Both the position numbers and the translations under genes were made by a program. This document shows positions 23,700 through 35,279 of a stretch of DNA of 64,000 bases, piece by piece. Origin of the DNA: Epiperipatus broadwayi (lineage: Eukaryota; Onychophora; Udeonychophora; Euonychophora; Peripatidae); contig JAQFVV010000001.1 in NCBI GenBank assembly GCA_028023455.1, positions 27,520,426 through 27,584,425 of the forward strand, in the 5' to 3' direction. The notes beneath the pieces are model-generated. The model had not been told where the DNA came from, did not search any database, and was given only the letters and a program-made list of their open reading frames with translations. How positions within the stretch are numbered: the stretch's first letter is position 1; every line of letters begins with the position of its first letter.

Positions 23700-26600
23700 A
23701 AAAATATCTTATCTTAAATTTTGTGTATGTTCTTTTCCATATTTGTTATGTAAATATGCTGAATGCTAATCTATTGAATTAATTTAGTTCTGGATTCTTT
23801 GTTATCTGTGGTTGATCTATGGAAGCAAAACTATCCTAAATTATTTACGTTATTATTACCAATTTAAAATAAATCTGTTAATAGGAATTTTTCAACTTTT
23901 CTTGTAATAGTCTATAGATGTTAATCCACTTTTAGCTACAAATGTAATTGCATTACACTGAAGATTTGTTATATATTTTACAGTAATACTATATATTTTT
24001 TTCCAATTTGCTTTCTCTCATTGTGCATATATTGTATACGAATTGAATAAATAAAGTTTAATTTTTATCTATTTTTCTACTATGAAAATAGTTTGTTATA
24101 TTTAAATAGCGTATTTATCTGTAGTTTCTAGTCTCTCTATAGAATTCTCATAATAATAATGAAATATTTTGGTATGCCTACTTATTTGAAAATATTTTAA
24201 ATCTAAATATTTTAAGTGAATCAAAGGTTTTATTATAGTCAGTAAAGGCTATATTATATTGACTTGCTTTAAATATTCTTTGGCTTTTCTTTTATTTAGC
24301 CACTGTGCATATACAATATAACTTATTTCTGATTCTATCATGAATTCACTTAGTATATTATGGCATTATTCTTTGATATAAGACTTTAATTTTTATGGGA
24401 TGTTCTTCATTGTAGCATTACTTTTATGAAATATAAGGCATTATACAATATGCTTTCATATTAATTATAGAAATGACAAAATAATTTTATGCTTAATAAC
24501 ATTATTTTCAACATTATGTTTTTAAATGTTAGCAATCTATAAATGGTAATATTATTCATTATGTTTTGATAATTACATTTTTATTTAAGGATGAAAACCC
24601 ACTATATTCACACCCATCAGCTGTGTCTCTCATATAAATATTTCTTAAAAAGTGTATTTTTATTTTATGTGTGTGTATGTGTTTTTAATTAAGAAAAAAA
24701 AAAAGGATATATAATCAATAATTAAAATAAAAGCGGCTCTGAAGAAGACTGCAGGACAGTCACAATATAAGATTGTGCATGAATATAGGTCAATAAAAGG
24801 TTTTTGCTAAAAAGTGTTCAAAGTAGTGGGTAAATTGTATTTATATAAGATATTACAGCAAAATAAAGGAAGTGGTGAATTTGGTAATAGTTCTAATCAA
24901 TAATCTGTTTCTTGTTTTCATTATCATTGATTATTATAGATAATTTAATCATACTCATTTTAAATGATATTGAACTATGCCATATTATTTATTGACGATC
25001 TTATTGATTGCTTCAAATCACTCTATGACATTATTTTCCTTTATTATGCTATAATCTTATGAAGGTCTAAAACTTATCCAAATTGAGAATTCTAGCTAAT
25101 AATTAGTATAATGCTGTAGTACAATAGTTATTTTATTTTCAGTTTTTATTATGTATCTGTTGATATATATTTTTCTTAGTAGCAAGCTATTTAATTACTG
25201 AATCAATAGTTAGTATTTGAAATATATCATTTATTTTCATACAACTAAATTTTAGCTTCAATATGAAAACTATCGTGTTAAAAACATTTTTTTAAAAATT
25301 TGTTATTTGATTAATTATGCCTGCTGCTTCACTTACATTAGTAGAGTAAAATAAGGCAATATCTAATTGTTTTTACAATTTCTATATTTAAAGTATTCAA
25401 ATATGATAATAATATATGAATTATCAACAGCAATATCTCAAAAAATTTAACTTTTTACATCAGTTATACTACTGAATAATCAACTTTTTATTGTTTTATT
25501 TTAAATATATTTCTCATTTATCAACTAATTAGTATTATTAATTCTTAAGCATACGTTCTGATATATATATATATATATATATTGAGGTGGTATTTTTTTC
25601 ATCTCGTAATTGAATATTTGATATATTATTTATATTTAATTTAGTAGAAAATAGATATTATATTTTCATGTAAAATTTATTTATATATGGACTAAAATAT
25701 GGGTAATACTAATCAATTAATTAATCACAAATCTAATTAAAGTTTTTTTTAATTATTCATTGGTATGTAAATGGTAATGGTGAGGGGTGGTATACTTCAT
25801 TGTAGAAGATGTTTAAGCAAATAATTTAATTATAGATTTTTTTATAATTAAATGAGTCTTTAATTGCATTGAACATTTAAGGATCAAGGATCTTATAAAT
25901 CCAGTCGAAATGATAAGACATGGAATTTAAGTAATAAAAAATATTTGTGCTGCATTTTCTTTGTAAATGTTAGTAAAGATAGAACTGAAGTGCTAAATTT
26001 GAAGAAGAAAATGTTAAGTGAAAGGAGGGGGGAGGTATTCTGCAAAGACTATAAAACAAATTTATCTCGTTATAAGTTTCATCAATGTATTTTGGTTAGA
26101 GAAAACCATGATTTCTCTTGGAAATTCTTTTCCCCTAACTGTATATATGCCTAGTTGTGAAAGCAGAGCTATTGTGGCAAGGAATCATCAGCTAGCTAGC
26201 CAAAGCAGTATATCTATGCTAAAGCAGTCTTTTACCAATGTACCTGTGTGCATAAAGCTAGAAATGGCAACTTACAGTTAATGGCAAAATCCCTTCCAAC
26301 AATGTTTGTAAGCTGACTAACTTTAATCCCAAATTGATATTGATCAATTTTATTAATGTACATCGGATTTCATCAAGATACTTTAGGTCAACCTTCGAAC
26401 TGGGTAATTATGAACTATTTTTGCAAAGATGCAATTAGACTCATTATTTGCTTAAAACTTGAACTGTTTGAGAAATAATATTAGAAGCAAGGAAGCATAT
26501 TGTAAATATTTAATTTTATTTACTTATAATATGTAACGTGTTCTTCATATATTAAATTTGTTTTATGATTTTATCTATACTTCTGCGATTATTTATAATA

Positions 26601-29600
26601 TGATCTAATGAATGTTGGTTCGGTATGTTCCTTGGAGCTGATTCTGTAGAAATTATTTTACATCTAAAAAAGAGTTATCTTTTATTGATGTGGTTTTAGT
26701 TATTTCGTTTTTATTCTAAGTAACACAGATTGAGAGAGATTTTGGTATAATTAAATAAGGATGAATCTTGCTTGCAATAATGCATTAGGCAATCTCTACA
26801 TTTAGATTACTCAAATAAGTTCACTTATGTTATGGGGTCATCCTTTATTGCACAGTAAATTCTGTTGTTCCCTTTTTAAATTACCATGTCAATTGTTTTA
26901 AGATGTTTCGCATATATCTTTCAAATATGTACTTTATTCGTTCCTTAATTCATAGTTATTTAGAATAGAATTCAGTTTTATTAAAAATTGATTGTAAAAG
27001 ATTTTAGCGAGGAGACAGGAAGTTAGTTGTATGGGGATTTAAAATTATGGATCCAACAAATTCATTAGATTGTATTAAAACATTGAATTAATAATAAAAA
27101 GATTTTAATATGCCTTAATTCTCACATGATGAATTTTATTTGTTAGTGTATTAAGAAATAAATTTTATTATTTTGATAGTGGTACCTCCTTATCAAATTT
27201 TAGTCTGTTTAATGTAGTAATAGAGAGATATTTATCTCTGATCAATGTTCATGTATCTCAACAATTAGTTTATGGTTGTGAATATGATTGCTAAAAAAAT
27301 AAACTATGACCAGCTCATTTGAAATGATTAATAAATGTATTCCTTTCTAGTATGGTTCCAAATGGCAACCTGCTGGTGCCCTGTAGTGGTCATATTGTTA
27401 TCGTACATGCCAACTTTTACCATGACAATATATATAATGTCCAAGACAGGTTAAAACACAAAAACATGAAACAAAGTTGAATAATTACAAATAATATTTA
27501 TTTGTAAATAATAATTAGTTTCATGGAATTTGTTCCTGGCATGCTATTTAGAAATTATAATATATTTAAATACTATATTACTTTGAATTTAAGAAGCAGT
27601 AGGATTTTAAGCTCTGAATATTGGGAAAAAGAATTAAAAATGATTTTATTGAAAAATAAGAAACATTTTTATTTACTTAAATAGAAATTGATGTAAATAC
27701 AATAAGCTCACATAATTTATTGTGAGTCTTCCTCAAATACACCTTTACTTTACTATCCCACCAGGATAAATCATTTTCAGTGTCATTTAAATAGTTAGCA
27801 ATGCAACATTTTAAGAAAGATTTTTTTAATTTTTTTAGGGATATTTTTCCAAGACTGCAAAACCTACTGAGCTATTATAGAAGATGAACCTCATTTTATT
27901 TTACCAGTTGGTGTCAAAGAATAATCATCTCAATATAACAATACTTTTTAATAGATTCTCATTCTGTAAAAGATTTGGAGTTTACCAGTCATATCTGCTG
28001 GTATTATTACCACATCACAGTTTTTTTGTTTTTACTTTAAGCTTAATGTCATCCAATTATGGTCATTTACAGCCATGCATTATAATTTCTTTGTCAATTT
28101 GCTTTCATGTAAAAATAAATTTTTCTACTAAAATCTGAATCATTCTTTTAAAATAATTAATATTTTATGAAAAAAAGTTTACCAATGTATACAAAAAGAT
28201 TCTAAAATATGTTTTCACTTTGAAATTCAGAACAAAAATATTGAAACAGTCAAAATTGTTGAGAGATGCCCTCTTGCGTAGAGAACAAGAAACAACTAAT
28301 CAGCACCTTGGAAAGGAGGTTTTTGTCACATTGTTATAAGTTTAAATCTTATTGATTTATTAGTTGTAAAAAAATTCTAAAGGTTATTAAGTATAGTTGT
28401 TTCAATAAAATAATGGTAAAATTGGCAAAATAGCATAAAAAGCTTAAATATATGTTTTCAAAATAATCTTATTGATTTACTGGTATTAGTTGTAAAAAAA
28501 AATCTAACAGTTATTCAGTACAGTTTTTTCAATAAAATAACAGTAAAATCAGCAAAATAATGTTAAAAGTAGCAGTTTGAGAGAGAGAGAGAGTTAAAGC
28601 CGTTTATGAAATTAATCCAAAAAATATTGACATTTAATGTTAAATCTTTTTTGTTTTGATTAAAAAGATTTAACATGTTATTTTACACAACATATCAATT
28701 GTAATACTATGTGCATTTATAGCATAAAGCAAAAATCTGCAGATATAAGGTATTAAAAATTTATGTTTCAAATTTAAATCCCCCCTCCTTTTTTTACAGG
28801 TTCTAAATTTGGAAAAAAAGTGCATTTTAAATTCTAAGTAACAGTATGCATTTTCCCTCAAGGGTTTTATTATTATTAAATTTTATTCTATTGATCAAAA
28901 TCATGCATTTTTAATTTGAATAATTGCATATAATATTAATTTATATACAGTAATTAAGTTTTAAAAGATAATTCTTAGCATTCTATTTGTAATATGTATA
29001 TATTTATGTTTTTCAATATATATAGTTATCTCTCTTTCTCTCTTGAATAGAATCATGCATTTTTCATTTAAGTAATGCATATTATGTTGGCATATGGGAA
29101 AGGGAGATAAGATTCTTTTACTCTCCAGAATCACCAGATGATGCCCCTGTTCCTGGCTACAATACTGTAAATTTATGTGATAGTTGGGTTTCTTTATGCA
29201 TTAACATTAAGTGCCTAACTATTTAATCATTTTTATTCTTGTATATGGTTTAGTTAATAAATTTAATTAACTAATATTATTACTGACAATGGATGTAATG
29301 GTTATGTCAATGAACAAGTAAAAAAGTAACTGGTACTCTCTCCAAGCTGCCTGAAATGCTATCTTTGAATCAGTGCATGTATTATGTAATAATATTCTTT
29401 AGCTTTTACTACAAAATATGTAAGGTATTAGCATGCATTGCATATATGAAGGATAATAAAAAAATTTTTTTTAAATGCTTACTGATTTTGAAAAATCTGT
29501 TAACTTTTGATCTTTTTCAAGTTAGAATGAAATTTTAATATCAAGATTTAATATATTTAAATTCAATAGAATTGTTTGAAAATTGACATATAACTAAGTT

Positions 29601-31180
29601 ATATCATACTAATCTATTTGAAACACTTATCCTTTCAGCATGCCAACTAGTTTGATAGATATGGAACAGAGAGCAGGGAAAATATGAAAAATATTCAATA
29701 ATTTTAAGTATTGCAGTTATTCTTTGAATTTTCATTTGGGTTAAATAATGGTCGCAAGAAAGCAGTTTAATTTTTTTCTTTTAATTTAATAACATTTTAA
29801 AAACTATTTTAAATTTTTAATGTGTACTTAGATGTTTAATATGTGTATATAATTATATATTTATAATAAATCACTAACTAAGTTTGCCATTTAAAATTGT
29901 TTTACAGTTTTCATTTTAAGTTAAAAAAGAAAATTGATATTTTTTTAAAACAATGATCATGAATTTTTTTTCTTTAGAATTTTTTTTAAACGACAGCTGT
30001 TTTATAATAGAAATTAAAAATTGTCAAAAAATTTTAAATATAAAATTTACTGATTTATTATACATATATAATTATGTACACATACTAAATATATATATAT
30101 AGTATATGGATATTTTTTGTATGGATATTTTTTGTATATAAATAGGAATAAAATGCATTTAATAAATACACAAGCTGCTAACATTAAAATATGAGATTTG
30201 TGGGATTTGAATTGATGATGTTTGCTTCTGCTTTGTTTTTTATGTTAATGGCAGTTGAGGCAAGTTTAAGAAATTAACTGAAAGTACTTATGCGGATTTA
30301 AGAATTGTTTATAATAGTTTATTACCATTAAATTTATTATTTTTATTATAATTGCAATTTTGTTTTAATTAATGTACATTTTATTTATTTTATATATATT
30401 ATTACAGTTTTATGTATAAAACTAATGGATGATTCTTATGCAAACATAAAATTCAATTCATATTTATTGCTTATAAATATTTGTTTGACTTATATTTAAC
30501 AAAATTGAAAATTTGAAAAGCCAACTGATTTTATATTTGTTCTTACATATATTTATTAGTATTTTCAAAGATCAAACCACAATCTAAGAATAAAGCATAT
30601 ATCATTTATTTTATAAGAAATGACTTGGTGTTTTCATTTAAAATTTATTATTTTTATTTTCTCTTTTTAGTACAGGAGTCATTAGTTAATATGGTAGATT
30701 TACAATCAACTAAATAGTAATATCATTGTTTTGGTTATTCATTCATTTAAGCCATCATTAATTGAAATATTAAATCATATATAATCTTGTTTGTAAATTT
30801 GGGTTGGATCCAACAAAATTACCTTTGCTTCCAGTCTATATTTAGTAAATAATCAAATTGTTAGTTAAGTTAACCCTGAGAATTAACCACTTAACATGCC
30901 TTAGTCAATGCTCTTTAGTATCCAGGTTTATTCTATACATGGCTAGCTGAAGTAACAATATGGTTAATGACTAAAGCACATTCACTCAGGTATATGTTTT
31001 CTGTAGTATAGATAATTTGTCAACAATTACTTTATAAATTAGTAGTTTGTTCAAATAAAGTTAAACATCATAACCTAGTTCATTGTATTTTATATTCATT
31101 GGTTGGATTAATTTATCTTTTGTTATATTTATACTTTAATGAAAATTAATCAAAACCTGAGATACATGATAGTAGAAATA
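23700..31180. other. Long AT-rich interval without supported genes
   Basis: About 7.5 kb of AT-rich sequence. Visible items are an (AT) microsatellite at 25561-25581, a GA run near 28580-28594, (TA)n near 30090-30102, and small less AT-rich patches at 26020-26330, 27355-27420 and 29095-29160. The patch at 26018-26281 has overlapping open frames but no recognisable protein. The motif at 24738-24761 is listed separately. Nothing here supports a host gene. Confidence 0.5.
24738..24761 (+). other. TCTGAAGA plus hairpin motif, retroelement 3'-end-like
   Basis: TCTGAAGA is followed by a stem (GACTG, loop CAGGA, CAGTC), and about 60 bp downstream lies CAATAAAAGG. The layout parallels 37699-37727, also followed by AATAAAG. 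Such words occur near 3' ends of some animal retroelements. The expected GAAA after the stem is ACAA here. Confidence 0.3.
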
Positions 31181-31186
31181 GATTGT

Positions 31187-31575
31187 CCATTTCAGTTAGC
31201 CCACAATTATTGGAGTGATTTCATTTCTATTTATACGTATACTATGTTCTATTACATTTGGTATCCCAATTGGGTCTTTTTACTACATTTGTTGCTGTCA
31301 ATTATTAGGGCAAACAGACATTTCATTACATTTTGCAGCCCAATGTTTAAGGCAATTGCATCTCTTCATATGTATATTATATGTTCCATTACTTTTTGGC
31401 GTCTTGCAATGTAGCGCTTGATTATCTGATTGGAGGATGTTAGGTATACTAGTGCCACATGTGAGCTCGATTAATTAATTGGTTAGTGGTTATAGACATT
31501 CCATTCCATTTTGGCATCCTAAACCTGAGGCTTGGTTAGTTAATGATTGCTGGCAACAAGTGTTCCATTACAATA
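31187..31575 (+). repeat. Degenerate periodic array of PBS-like words
   Basis: A word like CATTACATTTTGGC.TCCCAATG recurs with much variation at about 31251, 31325, 31388, 31503 and 31567, and more weakly near 31187. Examples are ATTACATTTGGTATCCCAAT, ATTACATTTTGCAGCCCAAT and ATTCCATTTTGGCATCCTAA. Spacings are about 74, 63, 115 and 64 bp. The same word pair appears at 18858 and 18929, 71 bp apart. This resembles multiplied LTR-end/primer-site sequence, with no LTR recognisable around it. Confidence 0.5.
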
Positions 31576-31683
31576 TATATATCAATTACAAGTGTCCATC
31601 CAATTTAAAGTACAATATAGTTTTACATTTTTATTAAATGTGCCAATACTAAAAACTTAAAAATAATAGAGGTAATTTTTTTT

Positions 31684-31974
31684 TTTTTATTAAATGCTTT
31701 TATTGACTGTACACTAAAAAAATAATGTAATTGTTTCTTCAATCACAATTGTTTTTATATTTAACTTGAAATAAAAGCATGGAAGGAGGTGTCCAGAAAT
31801 TAATTAAGTTAATCCCTATTTTTTATAACAAGGGCTTGATTTAATTAATTTCTGGAACCTGTCTCCCCATGCTTTTATTCCAAGTTAAATCTAAAAACTC
31901 CAATTGTAGTTGAAGAAACAATTATTTTATTTCTTTTTAGTGCACAATCAATAAAAGTATTTATTATAAAAATT
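31684..31974. repeat. Hairpin (fold-back) MITE, ~290 bp
   Basis: The left arm (31684-31816) and right arm (31830-31974) are imperfect inverted complements over about 135-145 bp with a loop near 13 bases. Both arms share, in opposite orientation, AATAAAAGCATGG, AATTGTTTCTTCAA and CAGAAATTAATTAA. There is no coding content. Superfamily is unassigned because I could not define a target duplication. Confidence 0.88.
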
Positions 31975-31984
31975 ATTTTTATCT

Positions 31985-33600
31985 CTATTATATTCAATAC
32001 TTTTTAATATTGTTTAAAATGTATACTTTATAAAGCATTTAATAAAAGATTGTTAATTATAATAAAATATTTTTATTATAACTTAATTAAACAAATATTA
32101 TGACAGTTGGACATACTTTAATGCAATAAAATTCAAATGCAAGAAAAAAAAAATAGATATAAGAATTTTAGAATATACACTTACTGTCATTAGGCATGTA
32201 ACTATTTTATAGTTGAAGATTTTCATTTGTTTCAAATGCTTAGCATATATTTGTCAATAGCCTCAAACTACCAAATTTAACCAGTTATAATCCCTATTTA
32301 AAACTTAAATGATTTGTTACTATTTCATATTTAAACAATGAGTTATTCTTATAATATATTGTGTATTTCATTAATGTTAATTTTAATATAATTTATCTGG
32401 TCTTTAAAAGTAATAGCAAATTATTTGTATTATAAATAGATCTTTACATAAGATTTTGATTTTTGTTTATTGTTATATATACATTTTTTTCTAATATTGG
32501 GCTGACCTCATATAGGGTTGTCAAGAGTAAACCTGGGTTCCAATAACATTTTTCTACAGACCCCCTATAGATGATTATGGTTTAATTTTTTTTTGTTTAC
32601 TCATATTGCTATTATTTAGATTTTATACTTCATTTACAAATAAAATAATAAGTAATAATAATTTATTATAATAAGACAACAAATAGATCTAGTTTTATTT
32701 TTTCAACTTGATTTGTTGGATCATTACTCCTCTTTTTAAACAAAGATTGCAATGAGCCCCAGTAATTTGTAATGACTATAGCCCTGCCCTCAGGTATTGT
32801 CTTCATAATTATGCTAATTTTTTGAAAATTTTCAAAATTTGGTGGAACAATTCAGTTAACCTCATAGAGCACCAGTATTTTGCAGAACACTGGTTAAAAG
32901 CAACTAATATAGGCTCTATTTGCCATGATACTTTATTTGATTTTTTTTTTACTGGTTTGTCAAAAGTATTGACAATTATTTATAGATTTGCATTTTTTTT
33001 CTCAGTTGTTTTTGTCATAATATGGTGTGAATCATAATGAAGTGATGTTTCATTAATTTGTACTCTGCTTGTGATCATTTAGGGTTATTCTGGCTATGTT
33101 TTTATATCATTTCTTGTTGACTTAGAAATAGTTTGGTATATATTTTTTTCATCATTCTAGCATTTTGTATTATTCCTAGTAAACTGATATTTATCCTTTG
33201 AATTAACTCAAAAGAATTGTAATTCCTGTCACATTTAAGCATTAATTTTAATATGTTTATTTTGTTAAATTTAGTTGATAATATTTTTTTCATTGACAAT
33301 ATTATCTAAGTGTACTTTATGGTCTGACCTTGAACTATCTCATCATAATAATAAATATTACGATTTAACATAATTTTTAACCATTTACTTTTTAATATAA
33401 ATAGATAGATAGTTTTTTTTTTGTTTTATTTTTTGATCCTTATATTTTTATAAAGTTAAATATTATGTAAATATTATTGGTGAGTTTTTTTTTGAATGAT
33501 TTTTATGTATTTTTGATTTTAAGAGATTTAAAGGTTGATAAAATTAATACATATCAGTGAGAAAGGATAGAATTTGAGTTCATTATTTCATAGAATATAT
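31985..33600. other. AT-rich interval with one possible hAT-like end
   Basis: Mostly AT-rich DNA. A less AT-rich patch at 32500-32900 includes, on the minus strand, CAGTGTTCTGCAAAATACTG starting near 32892, which resembles a hAT terminus. I could not find a matching opposite end or 8-bp duplication, so it is not called as an element. Confidence 0.35.
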
Positions 33601-33604
33601 TTTG

Positions 33605-33830
33605 CCTTGTGCACTTTAGTGCAGTGGTAAATCATGGACTCAAGAATTAATGATTTCTGGATTGAAATTCAATTCACTAATCTTTGTAACTTAAATGTCA
33701 TAAGACCTTTGCAATAAATTCAGTTAACATTGTTTCTTATACTGTAGAGTGACAGATTTGAGAGATCAAGGTTTCTAGATCAAAGTTCAACCTATCATTT
33801 CTGGTATGTTTGAATATTACATGATTTCTG
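33605..33830 (+). repeat. SINE-like dimer, copy 2
   Basis: The first unit has a box-A-like TTAGTGCAGTGGT near 33618 and a box-B-like GGATTGAAATTC near 33658, then ACTTAAATGTCATAAGACCT. The second unit has AGATCAAAGTTCAAC near 33778, then GTTTGAATATTACATGATTT and CTGAAACAATAAACTATT. Box spacing of about 40 bp and the order suit a tRNA-derived RNA polymerase III promoter. The tail matches both units at 23.5-23.7 kb. Confidence 0.5.
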
Positions 33831-33839
33831 AAACAATAA

Positions 33840-35279
33840 ACTATTTGCTCTTTTTTTATTATAAAATATATCAACATAAATGTGATAAAATTTCACTGAT
33901 ATATTTACATAAATTAGAGGCAGGGCATGAGTTTGAAAAGGATTGTATAAGGATGATACAATTTACAGATAATAAAAGGGATAGAAAAATCAAAGATTCT
34001 ATTTATATTAACCCTTGGATAGAGTTCAACGCATTGTTGCAGACAAAGTGCCACCTGTGCTATTAGTACTCAATGCAATATTGCATTTTGAATTTCCTTT
34101 TACAACTGCTAGCAGATTTGTCAGAATATTTTCGTTTTTTCAATTTTAGCACATGCGTATATGATTCAGGTGTTAGTTTGTAAAGTTTCACATAGATGGC
34201 AGTTATAATTAATGATTTATTCATTTTTCTGTGGAGGGTAATTTGTAGCCCCATATTCACTGATTTTCCTACCTATATTAGAGAAAAGATGTTCATCTTT
34301 GCTAATCTGCAAAATAATTTTCAATTTTTTTTAATAATTTGCATTATTCTTTCAATTGGTAAGTTATAATAATTATTTATGATTTATTTTTCTTTTTTAA
34401 AAAATATTTCTATGAAAATAATGTAGATTATGAAAATATACAACGTTGTTTTGTCTTGAAAATTTTCAACATCACGTTATGTTTGCTTATCTATAAATTT
34501 TTGAATATCTATTATATTTTTTTACAAAATATTTTAGGTTTTAGAAAGTATGTGAATCAAAACTTGATTTATATATATTTTTATAATAATGTATTTTTAA
34601 TAATAAAATAAACAGCATTTGTTTTTCATATATTTTGAGTCACGTGATAGCATATATATATATATTCATTTTTCACCTCTCGTTATATCCATCGGGTTTT
34701 TTGGACAAAAAATATATAAATATGGTTTTCTTTCATATAAAATATAATTTACATTTTAGAATGTATATGACCCAAAAATTTTGATTTATATATATTTATA
34801 ATTCAATAAATAAAATTAGCATTTCTTTTTCATATATTTTGAGTTACGTGATAGCATATATGCATATATCTGTAATTGTATAAAGGTACAATTTGGGCCT
34901 CTTTTTTGAAAAAAAAAAAACTATGGAAAGGTTAATAATATTAAGCCAGTTTTGAATAGAGATTTGGGCATGAAAAAAATTTTGATATAAATATAAAGTT
35001 TTTTTGATATAAAATAAAAAATAAAAAATTTAGTTATATAACAAATAGAAAGAGGGAGCTGCTAATAATATAAGTGTAAAATTAAAGAGGGAAGTACTAA
35101 AAGTATAATGGTAAATGTTTTAAAATTTGAATTTAGAATTTGAAATTAGGAGATATAAGAGGTGGATTAAAATGTTTGAAAAAATAATATTATAAATTAA
35201 AATAGATTATAAATTATTGAATGAATAAATTAAAAATATTGATTGTTAGTAAAATATATAATAATGTAAAATATAAAAG
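33840..35279. other. AT-rich interval containing a direct repeat
   Basis: No gene seen. Apart from the repeat at 34535-34872 the stretch is low-complexity, with an A run at 34909-34920 and many TATAAA-like words. Confidence 0.45.
34535..34872. repeat. ~120-bp direct repeat, two copies
   Basis: About 34535-34660 and 34755-34872 share TTGATTTATATATATTT, GCATTTSTTTTTCATATATTTTGAGT-like sequence and ACGTGATAGCATATAT, about 220 bp apart. Divergence is moderate. The CACGTGA/TACGTGA word is unusual for this AT-rich setting. Confidence 0.7.

Noticed and set aside
26018-26281. Overlapping open frames in a less AT-rich patch
   Set aside because: No recognisable motif, no supporting splice context, and length within chance.
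32500-32895. Possible hAT MITE with a CAGTGTTCTGC end on the minus strand
   Set aside because: No matching opposite end or 8-bp duplication was found.
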